Assembly (NCBI GenBank): GCA_043802865.1
Contig: JAZDKQ010000022.1
Span: 1 to 12,864 of the forward strand
Length of the DNA stretch: 12,864 bases
From: JAPLXD01 sp043802865
GTDB taxonomy: Bacteria; Patescibacteriota; Minisyncoccia; Moranbacterales; UBA11712
Direction: 5' to 3'
Of this stretch, positions 7,329 to 12,666 are shown piece after piece; position 1 is the first letter of the stretch, and each line of letters begins with the position of its first letter. The translations under genes were made by a program, and so were the position numbers. The notes under the pieces are model-generated. The model saw only the letters and a program-made list of their open reading frames with translations, searched no databases and was not told the DNA's origin.

Positions 7329-7340
7329 AGCGTTGTTTAT

Positions 7341-7377
7341 TATTCCCCGAAATACAAGGTTCTGACCACAATATCCT
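7341..7377. repeat. 37-base direct repeat, copy 1
   Basis: Begins TATTCCCCGAAATACAAGG and ends in TTCTGACCACAATATCCT. It matches 8381-8417 at 35 of 37 positions in the same orientation (differences at bases 13 and 14). Both copies are followed within about 70 bases by a terminator-like hairpin. Confidence 0.85.
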
Positions 7378-7406
7378 TGTGTCCGGTCCGGTTGCAGGCC
7401 ATTTTT

Positions 7407-7433
7407 TCAGGCTTATTTAAAGCCTGATTTTTT
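7407..7433 (+). terminator. Rho-independent terminator after repeat copy 1
   Basis: Stem TCAGGCTT (7407-7414), loop ATTTA, stem AAGCCTGA (7420-7427), then six T. It would end transcripts coming from the 7132 promoter through the antitoxin remnant. Confidence 0.8.
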
Positions 7434-7500
7434 ATACCCGGATAGGACGTTAGAACTTTTTATGATAATATTAAAATAGAATAATTTTCTCATTTTTATT

Positions 7501-8238
7501 ATGAATCAAAAAAGTAATTTTTTAAGTAGTATTTTCTTTTTATTCTTTTTGGCAATTATAATATTGATAGTTTTTACGCCGTTTTTGGTAAGAGAAATAT
7601 CCGTATTTAATCGCGAACAGTCAGAAGCTGTTTTTTTATTCGTGTTTGTTTTATTGGGATATGCTGTTTATAGGTTGCATAGAGGGGAAATAAGGAAAAA
7701 AAATATTCAACTGAACTCCTTGAGATCAGATAATACTGACATGGAAAATCAGCTTGAGGAAGCCTTCGGACATATAGGAAAAATAAATATTCAAATTAGT
7801 GAAATTAGGTCAATTTTTTCAGATATCAAAAAATATCCCGAAAACAAGAAAGATTTAAATTATACTCTAGATTATTTCGCCAATAAGATTTTAAGTGTTG
7901 TTAATATTGACTGGGTTATAATAAAAATAATTAATCTATCCGATTTTAGTACCATTAAAATACACAGCGCGACCAGGGGAAAAGCGACTCTATCAGGTGA
8001 CAAAATATCCAATAAAGACATAATGGACGAATCATACAGTCACCATGAATTTGTCGTGATAAAATCAGACCAGGAAAACTTAAATTTGAAAGCTGTTTGT
8101 ATCTTGCCAAAAAAAGAAATCAAGCAAGAGCAGATGGCTATAATCAAGGCGATAGTGACTCGGCTAGAATTGATTTACATAATATTTTCTTCACATTATT
8201 ATAAAAATAGCCGTCCGATATTCATAGAAGATGATTAA
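7501..8238 (+). CDS. Membrane-anchored protein with coiled coil and possible GAF-like domain, unknown function
   Basis: I do not recognise this 245-residue protein. Two N-terminal hydrophobic segments (about 8-30 and 42-59) are joined by a short charged loop. A lysine/arginine- and glutamate-rich region at 62-112 looks like a coiled coil. The remainder, 118-232, has alternating strands and helices (YTLDYFANKILSVVNIDWVI, later VCILPKKEIKQEQMAIIKAI) and could be a degenerate GAF-type sensor domain, as in small signalling proteins with N-terminal transmembrane hairpins; this is shape only, with no diagnostic residues. By hand count its first 300 bases are about 29% GC, far below the genes on either side, which suggests recent acquisition. 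It sits alone between two copies of a 37-base direct repeat. No ribosome binding site is visible before the ATG. TATGAT at 7461-7466 may be a -10 box. Confidence 0.75.
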   Translation: MNQKSNFLSSIFFLFFLAIIILIVFTPFLVREISVFNREQSEAVFLFVFVLLGYAVYRLHRGEIRKKNIQLNSLRSDNTDMENQLEEAFGHIGKINIQISEIRSIFSDIKKYPENKKDLNYTLDYFANKILSVVNIDWVIIKIINLSDFSTIKIHSATRGKATLSGDKISNKDIMDESYSHHEFVVIKSDQENLNLKAVCILPKKEIKQEQMAIIKAIVTRLELIYIIFSSHYYKNSRPIFIEDD

Positions 8239-8284
8239 CTATTGAAAATTTTTTTAAATTCCTAACTCTGCAAAATAATTTATC

Positions 8285-8353
8285 ATGAACGGTTATATAA
8301 GCCAAGGAAAGTTGTATGGTGGGATAGTTGTATCATCGTTAAACAGTTTCTAA
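8285..8353 (+). other. 22-codon open frame directly ahead of a hairpin
   Basis: ATG at 8285 opens a 22-residue frame (MNGYISQGKLYGGIVVSSLN, then SF) whose TAA forms the foot of the next hairpin. No ribosome binding site is seen and there is no family resemblance. It could be a microprotein, a gene remnant or chance. Confidence 0.2.
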
Positions 8354-8380
8354 CTTCCTCCAGCCAGCGGAGGAAGTTTC
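8352..8380 (+). terminator. Hairpin terminator downstream of the membrane protein
   Basis: Stem AACTTCCTCC (8352-8361), loop AGCCAGC, stem GGAGGAAGTT (8369-8378), with a short T-rich tail (TTTCTATT). It lies about 110 bases after the TAA at 8236. Confidence 0.65.
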
Positions 8381-8417
8381 TATTCCCCGAAAAGCAAGGT
8401 TCTGACCACAATATCCT
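8381..8417. repeat. 37-base direct repeat, copy 2
   Basis: Same orientation and 35/37 identical to 7341-7377. Its right half (TTCTGACCACAATATC) here forms the left arm of a perfect inverted repeat, which copy 1 does not have. Confidence 0.85.
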
Positions 8418-8433
8418 GATATTGTGGTCAGAA
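8400..8433. repeat. Perfect 16-bp inverted repeat with 2-base spacer
   Basis: TTCTGACCACAATATC (8400-8415), spacer CT, GATATTGTGGTCAGAA (8418-8433). It is fully complementary, and runs directly into the next terminator hairpin. Confidence 0.95.
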
Positions 8434-8463
8434 AAACCGTCCCGATGCATTAGGATGGTTTTT
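8434..8463. terminator. Bidirectional terminator between island and carboxypeptidase gene
   Basis: Stem AAACCGTCC (8434-8442), 10-base loop, GGATGGTTT (8453-8461) with one G-T wobble, then T5 on the plus strand. The minus strand also has a T-rich end (GGTTTTTCTG). It can therefore close the 8532-9596 gene from the right and any island transcript from the left. Confidence 0.75.
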
Positions 8464-8475
8464 GTTTGGGGTGGT

Positions 8476-8509
8476 GTTACTTACCTTGTTACGTAACAAG
8501 GTAAGTAAC
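8476..8509. repeat. 34-bp perfect palindrome without spacer
   Basis: GTTACTTACCTTGTTAC (8476-8492) is followed immediately by its exact reverse complement (8493-8509). There is no T tract on either side, so it is not an ordinary terminator. It lies 22 bases past the stop of the minus-strand carboxypeptidase gene. Confidence 0.97.
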
Positions 8510-8531
8510 TACTTTATAAGATTTAGAATTT

Positions 8532-9596
8532 CTAATTTTGCCTTTCCCAAGAGTATGCTTCAAATGTCCAGTCGATGGCCGTGCGGATGTCTTGCCAGCG
8601 GTAGGGATCGTCGAGGAGGACGATGACTATGCGGTGGAGATGAGTCGGGTCCGACACGCCCAAAAGAAGAGAGTACCCGGCCGCTGGAGTGAAGCCAGTT
8701 TTGGCGCCCATGCAGTTGGAAATATCGTTGAGGGCAATGTCAGTGTTGATGAGCGTATGCGAAATCTGTCCGTCGACTGAAAAAATTTCACAATTGTTCG
8801 GGTAAGCGAACATTTCCCAAATCGTGTCGAAGCGCATGGAATAGGCGGCGATGCGGGCGATGTCGGAGGCGGAGGAATAGCATTCGCTTTCGCGCCCGTC
8901 CAGTTCGAGTCCGGAAGGCGTGCAAAAATTGGTGTCAGTGAGCCCCATTTGCTTTGCCTTTTGGTTCATGAGATCCGTGAAGTTTTCTTGAGATCCGGAA
9001 ATGTGTTTTCCGAGGGCGGCCGCCGCGTCGTTGGCGCTGTTTATCAGCATTGCTTGAAGAAGGCTCCGCGCGGATATTTTTTCTCCGATCTTGAGACGCG
9101 GACTGATGCAATATCCGCTGCGCGGACAACCGATTTTCGTCCCTTCGATGTATACCTCCTCTTCGCCGATTTCAATCGGCTTTTCGAGATCATCGATTTT
9201 TTCCATGGTCAGAATGGCCGTCATCATTTTTGTGAGCGAGGCGATCTGACGCCGGTCCGTCTCGTGACTCCCGGCCAATACTTTTCCGGTGTCGGCGTCC
9301 ACCACCACGAAAGCGTGAGCGGTCGGAATCACGAGATCCGGCATTTCATTATTTCGCACCGGCTGGTATTCGGGATTGTCAGATGATTGGGCCAAAATCC
9401 GCTCGATCTTCGCTTCCGCCGGAGGAACCGCGCTTTGACTTGCATCCGGCTGGGCAAGATCTGTGTGCGATTTGGAATACTGGTTGATCATATAGTATCC
9501 GTCCACTATGATGATCGCTACGAACAACCACAAAAGAAAACCATACTTTGGTTTTCGCGGAGGCGGATCGGGGTTGAATCTTTTGGGCGCGCGCAT
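8532..9596 (-). CDS. D-alanyl-D-alanine carboxypeptidase (S11 family penicillin-binding protein)
   Basis: All three active-site motifs are present: SLTK (Ser120, Lys123 from the ATG), SAN (187-189) in LINSANDAAAALG, and KTG (299-301) in MGAKTGFTPAAG. The enzyme removes the terminal D-Ala from peptidoglycan pentapeptides on the outer face of the membrane. One N-terminal membrane segment (about 18-37, GFLLWLFVAIIIV) anchors it, followed by a ~50-residue Pro/Ala-rich spacer. There is no C-terminal PBP5-type beta domain or amphipathic helix: the protein ends 55 residues after KTG. A GTG at 9608 is also in frame, but the ATG at 9596 has a GAGAGA four bases upstream and fits the predicted transcription start near 9608, so ATG is preferred (354 residues). 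Four extra cysteines (CPRSGYC, FCT, SEC) may form disulfides outside the cell. Confidence 0.92.
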   Translation of the reverse strand: MRAPKRFNPDPPPRKPKYGFLLWLFVAIIIVDGYYMINQYSKSHTDLAQPDASQSAVPPAEAKIERILAQSSDNPEYQPVRNNEMPDLVIPTAHAFVVVDADTGKVLAGSHETDRRQIASLTKMMTAILTMEKIDDLEKPIEIGEEEVYIEGTKIGCPRSGYCISPRLKIGEKISARSLLQAMLINSANDAAAALGKHISGSQENFTDLMNQKAKQMGLTDTNFCTPSGLELDGRESECYSSASDIARIAAYSMRFDTIWEMFAYPNNCEIFSVDGQISHTLINTDIALNDISNCMGAKTGFTPAAGYSLLLGVSDPTHLHRIVIVLLDDPYRWQDIRTAIDWTFEAYSWERQN

Positions 9597-9614
9597 TATG
9601 TCTCTCACGAAGAA

Positions 9615-9643
9615 ATTTTAGCAAATGAATCGGGGTGAGGCAA
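9615..9643 (-). promoter_or_regulatory. Predicted promoter of the carboxypeptidase gene
   Basis: On the minus strand TTGCCT (9643-9638), 17-base spacer and an extended -10, TGC TAAAAT (9623-9615). The predicted start is about 9608, leaving a leader of about 12 bases before the ATG at 9596. Confidence 0.5.
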
Positions 9644-9669
9644 ATCGGTATGCGCTCGGCGCCTCAATA

Positions 9670-9678
9670 TGCTAAAAT
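9670..9678 (+). promoter_or_regulatory. Possible extended -10 promoter of the metallophosphoesterase gene
   Basis: TGCTAAAAT at 9670-9678 is the same nine bases as the divergent minus-strand promoter's extended -10. No -35 is recognisable. The start would fall a few bases before the ATG at 9690, which lacks a ribosome binding site. Confidence 0.35.
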
Positions 9679-9689
9679 AAAACCAACCG

Positions 9690-10385
9690 ATGGAAAAAAC
9701 AAAACCCAAAAACAAAACTCATACGCTTATCATTTCCGATCTTCATTTGGGATCGCGGGTGAGCCGCGCCAGGGAAGCCGCCGAATTCTTGAAAAAATTC
9801 GAGTTCAAGAAATTGATCTTGCTCGGAGACATTTTCGAAGATCTCAATCTTAACCGCCTCCGGGGAGACGATTGGAAATTTCTCGCGCTTCTCACAAAGT
9901 TTTCCAAAACCAGAAAGGTGCGCTGGGTCGCGGGAAACCACGACAAGGATCTCGCGAAAATACTTGCCGCGCTCACCGGAGCGAAAGTGTACAGCGTCTA
10001 TACCTGGCGGTACGGGCGCAAAAAATTTCTGGCCATACACGGGCATCAGTTCGACAACTTCATGACTGACAACGCGCTCTTGAGCCTGATTGCCGTCAAA
10101 GTATACAATTTCATCCAGCTTCTCGATTTCTCCGACAAAAGAATGAGCCGTTTCGTGAAGAGGAAAAGCAAAGGCTGGCTGCGTCTTTCAGACAAAGTCG
10201 CGGCGCGTGCGATCCTTTATGCGCGTTTGCGCGGAACCGACTATATTTTCTGCGGGCACACCCACAAAGCGATGGAGGAGCGAAGGGGAAAGATCCGATA
10301 TTTCAATTCGGGCTGTTGGACGGAAATACCTTCAACTTATATCACCATCGACGGCAAGAAGATCGAAATTTGCAAATATCAATAG
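9690..10385 (+). CDS. Calcineurin-like metallophosphoesterase (LpxH / UDP-2,3-diacylglucosamine pyrophosphatase-like)
   Basis: A 231-residue protein with the complete two-metal motif set: DLHLGS (17-22), GDIFEDL (46-52), GNHD (82-85), HGHQFD (117-122) and GHTHKA (189-194). The arrangement, with FDNFMTDN and a helical cap region (about 124-175, rich in K/R), is that of LpxH-like phosphoesterases. LpxH cleaves UDP-2,3-diacylglucosamine in lipid A synthesis, but no other lipid A gene is in the window and CPR bacteria usually lack that pathway, so a different diphosphate or phospholipid substrate is likely. No signal peptide; probably cytoplasmic or membrane-surface. The upstream region is shared with the divergent carboxypeptidase gene, and a bidirectional terminator follows. 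Confidence 0.85.
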   Translation: MEKTKPKNKTHTLIISDLHLGSRVSRAREAAEFLKKFEFKKLILLGDIFEDLNLNRLRGDDWKFLALLTKFSKTRKVRWVAGNHDKDLAKILAALTGAKVYSVYTWRYGRKKFLAIHGHQFDNFMTDNALLSLIAVKVYNFIQLLDFSDKRMSRFVKRKSKGWLRLSDKVAARAILYARLRGTDYIFCGHTHKAMEERRGKIRYFNSGCWTEIPSTYITIDGKKIEICKYQ

Positions 10386-10392
10386 CAAACAA

Positions 10393-10425
10393 AAACAGCC
10401 CCGGCATTTCGGAGCTGTTTTCTTT
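10393..10425. terminator. Bidirectional terminator between convergent genes
   Basis: Stem AAACAGC...CCG (10393-10403) pairs with CGG...GCTGTTT (10410-10420), with one mismatch and a six-base loop. A T-rich tail is present on both strands (TTTTCTTTG on plus; GTTTTTGTTT on minus), serving both the phosphoesterase and the helicase gene. Confidence 0.85.
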
Positions 10426-10438
10426 GTGACAAGAAATT

Positions 10439-11713
10439 TTATTCAATAAACGTCAGCGCTTTGCCTTTTTTGGTTCCTCGTCCCGTGCGGCCGATGCGGT
10501 GGATATAGTCGTCGTAGGTGGCGGGGAGGTCATAGTTGATGACGTGCGTAACGCTGTCGATATCAAGTCCTCTCGCGGCGACGTCGGTTGCGACCAGCAC
10601 TTGGACTTGGTTGTCTTTGAAGTGTTTGAGGGCGCGTTGGCGCTGGCCTTGAGATTTGTTTCCGTGGATGGATTCCGCTTTGAATCCGCGGCTCAAGAGT
10701 TTCTTGGAAAGTTTTTCGACGCCGTGTTTGGTTCGGCCGAAAACGAGCACTTTTTTCAGTTCCGGATCGTTCAAAATATCATGAAGGATGTCGACTTTGT
10801 CTTTGCCTCGCAGTTTCACGATGTCCTGCTGGACATTTTTTGCGGTCGCTTGCGTTTTGACGGAGATAGTGATTGGATTTTTCAGAAACTTCTGGATCAG
10901 ATCTTCGATTGTCCGCGACATAGTGGCCGCGAAACAGAGGGTGTGCCGCTCGGTCGGAACATTCGACATAATAAGCTTGATATCATTCACAAATCCCATA
11001 TCAAGCATCTGGTCGGCTTCGTCGAGCACAATAGTTTCCACATCGCCGAGTTTCAAACATCGGCGGTTGATGAGATCGAGCATTCGTCCGGGCGTACCGA
11101 TGATCAGATGGTTTTTGTACCGAAGATCGCGGATCTGCATGTTGATGTTGGCGCCGCCGACGCAACAGACGGAATAGAGTCCGAGGCCTTTGGAAAATAT
11201 TCGGAATTCCTGATCGATCTGGAGCGCTAGTTCGCGCGTCGGAGTCATGATGAGGATCTGCTTGTGTTTTTCATTCGCTATTTTGTGGATGAGCGGGATG
11301 AGGAAGGCGGCCGTTTTTCCGGTTCCGGTGTTGGCGAGACCCACGACATCCCGGCCATTCAAAATATGGCGGATTATCTTGTCCTGAATCGGAGTCGGTT
11401 GCTTGTATCCGTTTCTCTCAAGAGTCTGAAGAATCGTGGAATTGATCTTGAAGTCGGAAAATTGGTGCTCGGGAACAAAATGTTCCACCTTTTCGGTGAT
11501 GATCGCGGCTTTGTTGATGAAAGAAGAAAGGTCAAGGGGGGACAATTTGAACCTTGAGTTTCCTCGCGGTTGGCTTCTGCCTCCGGAATACCTGCCGCTC
11601 GAACGCTGGCCACCGCCAAAAGAGCGTCCGCGCGCGCTTGATTGGCTATTTCTCCCGCGGCCGGACGAAAAGTTCGGGCGCGAAGATCGATGAGTTGAAT
11701 TGTTGTTTCTCAT
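10439..11713 (-). CDS. DEAD-box ATP-dependent RNA helicase with RG-rich N-terminal tail
   Basis: The 424-residue protein has the full helicase core: Q motif PTPIQ (106-110), motif I ANTGTGKT (127-134), Ia PTRELA (158-163), GG (186-187), Ib TPGR (207-210), II DEAD (231-234), III AAT (262-264), V ATDVAARGLDI (375-385) and VI HRIGRTGR (405-412). Such helicases unwind short RNA duplexes in ribosome assembly, RNA decay and cold adaptation. Two oddities: the basic Arg/Gly/Ser-rich RNA-binding tail is at the N-terminus (1-55) and the protein ends directly after the core at TFIE, the reverse of the usual bacterial layout; and motif III is AAT rather than SAT. The ATG at 11713 has no Shine-Dalgarno but has a good promoter and a ~36-base leader. 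It converges on the phosphoesterase gene. Confidence 0.93.
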   Translation of the reverse strand: MRNNNSTHRSSRPNFSSGRGRNSQSSARGRSFGGGQRSSGRYSGGRSQPRGNSRFKLSPLDLSSFINKAAIITEKVEHFVPEHQFSDFKINSTILQTLERNGYKQPTPIQDKIIRHILNGRDVVGLANTGTGKTAAFLIPLIHKIANEKHKQILIMTPTRELALQIDQEFRIFSKGLGLYSVCCVGGANINMQIRDLRYKNHLIIGTPGRMLDLINRRCLKLGDVETIVLDEADQMLDMGFVNDIKLIMSNVPTERHTLCFAATMSRTIEDLIQKFLKNPITISVKTQATAKNVQQDIVKLRGKDKVDILHDILNDPELKKVLVFGRTKHGVEKLSKKLLSRGFKAESIHGNKSQGQRQRALKHFKDNQVQVLVATDVAARGLDIDSVTHVINYDLPATYDDYIHRIGRTGRGTKKGKALTFIE

Positions 11714-11725
11714 GTAGTTTATGAA

Positions 11726-11749
11726 TAATAAAGGCTGTTTTTGAACAGT
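11726..11749 (-). promoter_or_regulatory. Small leader hairpin in the helicase 5' UTR
   Basis: On the minus strand the leader contains CTGTT, a CAAA loop and AACAG (within 11735-11748), just after the predicted transcription start. It is short and weak. A role in folding-dependent control is only a suggestion. Confidence 0.25.
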
Positions 11750-11755
11750 CTGTTA

Positions 11756-11784
11756 ATTATATACTGATTGCTTATATTTGTAAA
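11756..11784 (-). promoter_or_regulatory. Promoter of the DEAD-box helicase gene
   Basis: On the minus strand TTTACA (11784-11779), 17-base spacer and a perfect TATAAT (11761-11756). The predicted start is near 11749. It is the best complete sigma70-type promoter in the window. Confidence 0.7.
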
Positions 11785-11835
11785 GGGGTGCGTCATAAAG
11801 TCTCGTTTTTGCTAGGCCTTTCTCTTTTTTGAGGG

Positions 11836-11841
11836 TATAAT
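11836..11841 (+). promoter_or_regulatory. TATAAT immediately before the PAP2 start codon
   Basis: A perfect -10 hexamer abuts the ATG at 11842. If it is used, transcription starts near 11848, and the first usable ATG is at 11869 (residue 10). No convincing -35 box is seen 16-18 bases upstream. Confidence 0.35.
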
Positions 11842-12552
11842 ATGATCATTGATTTGATCTATTTTTTTATGCGCGGATTTTTTCACGATTTTTTGGGGAA
11901 TATAAAGAAAATATTTTGGGGGCGCAATTTGCTTTGGCATTTTTTGGCGATCGCGCTGACGTACATTCTCATCGCATCCGGATTTGATTGGTTTTTCTTC
12001 CAAGCGACGCGAAGTCCCTTTTTGCAATCAGTGCTTTGGCCGGCGGTGCCTTTGGGAGGGCTCATTCCGATTTTTGGAATTTTGATCTTCTTTGCCATCA
12101 GTGCGCTCAAAAAAAACCAAAAGCTCGCCGCAACAGCTCTTGCTCTCGGACAGGCGGCGCTCTTTGGACTTTTAACTTCGGATTTCTATAAATTCTTCAC
12201 CGGCCGGCCGGGACCGCCTGATATTTTTGGAAACGCATCCATCACCGATACGAGCCATATTTTTCATTTTGGCATTTTGCGCAGGGGAATATTTTTCGGC
12301 TGGCCGTCTTCGCACACGACGGTCGCTTTTGCGATGGCCGTCACTTTGCTTATTTTGTATCGCCACAACAAGTTTGTCCGATATGCTTCAATCCTTTACG
12401 CCTTGTATATCGGCATCAGCGTTTCGGTGACCATCCATTGGTTTTCAGACTTCGCGGCTGGGATCATTTTTGGATCCATCATTGGAACAGTGGTCGGAAA
12501 AAGTTTCCGGGGGATCCTCCTGTCCCGACTAGTCGTCGGAACCTTAGGATGA
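11842..12552 (+). CDS. PAP2-family (phosphatidic acid phosphatase type 2) membrane protein, possibly inactive
   Basis: A 236-residue polytopic protein with about six hydrophobic segments. The PAP2 motif positions are recognisable: motif 1 KFFTGRPGPP (117-126), motif 2 PSSHTT (155-160) and motif 3 SVSVTIHWFSD (193-203). Family members dephosphorylate lipid phosphates such as undecaprenyl-pyrophosphate or phosphatidate. Lys117, His158, His199 and Asp203 are in place, but the motif 1 arginine (K-x6-R-P) is Gly124 and the motif 3 arginine six residues before His199 is Ser193. Both contact phosphate in active enzymes, so activity is doubtful. The start is uncertain: a TATAAT abuts the ATG at 11842, and Met10 at 11869 may be the real start. 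No Shine-Dalgarno. A terminator follows 28 bases after the TGA. Confidence 0.85.
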   Translation: MIIDLIYFFMRGFFHDFLGNIKKIFWGRNLLWHFLAIALTYILIASGFDWFFFQATRSPFLQSVLWPAVPLGGLIPIFGILIFFAISALKKNQKLAATALALGQAALFGLLTSDFYKFFTGRPGPPDIFGNASITDTSHIFHFGILRRGIFFGWPSSHTTVAFAMAVTLLILYRHNKFVRYASILYALYIGISVSVTIHWFSDFAAGIIFGSIIGTVVGKSFRGILLSRLVVGTLG

Positions 12553-12580
12553 CAAATTACTGAGAAACATTTTCCAATTG

Positions 12581-12601
12581 ACCCTTATGCAAGGGTTTTT
12601 T
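12581..12601 (+). terminator. Rho-independent terminator after the PAP2-like gene
   Basis: Stem ACCCTT (12581-12586), loop ATGC, stem AAGGGT (12591-12596), followed by a run of T to 12601. Confidence 0.85.
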
Positions 12602-12621
12602 GGTTTGGAAAAAGCCAGGGC

Positions 12622-12650
12622 AAGACAATTTTCCCCGGATGCGTAATAAT
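12622..12650 (+). promoter_or_regulatory. Predicted promoter for the gene at the right edge
   Basis: AAGACA (12622-12627), 17-base spacer and AATAAT (12645-12650). The predicted start is about ten bases before the ATG at 12667, and AGGGA lies in the remaining stretch. Confidence 0.35.
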
Positions 12651-12666
12651 GAAATAGGGAAGTATT

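Noticed and set aside
7355..7400. tRNA T-arm-like sequence (AAGGTTCTGACC...) near repeat copy 1.
   Set aside because: No acceptor, D or anticodon stems can be built around it.
7317..8360. Integron-like cassette: GTTAGAA at 7317 and 7449 and GTTAAAC at 8338 resemble attC core sites around a single-gene segment.
   Set aside because: The matching RYYYAAC partner sites and the paired L'/L'' arms cannot be found at proper spacing, and there is no integrase. In AT-rich DNA these seven-base matches are expected by chance.
7341..8417. CRISPR array suggested by the 37-base repeat.
   Set aside because: Only two copies, about 1 kb apart, with a gene between them and no cas genes.
10499..11230. 243-codon plus-strand open frame opposite the helicase gene.
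   Set aside because: The minus strand encodes all helicase motifs across this stretch; the plus frame is a low-complexity shadow rich in V, D and F.
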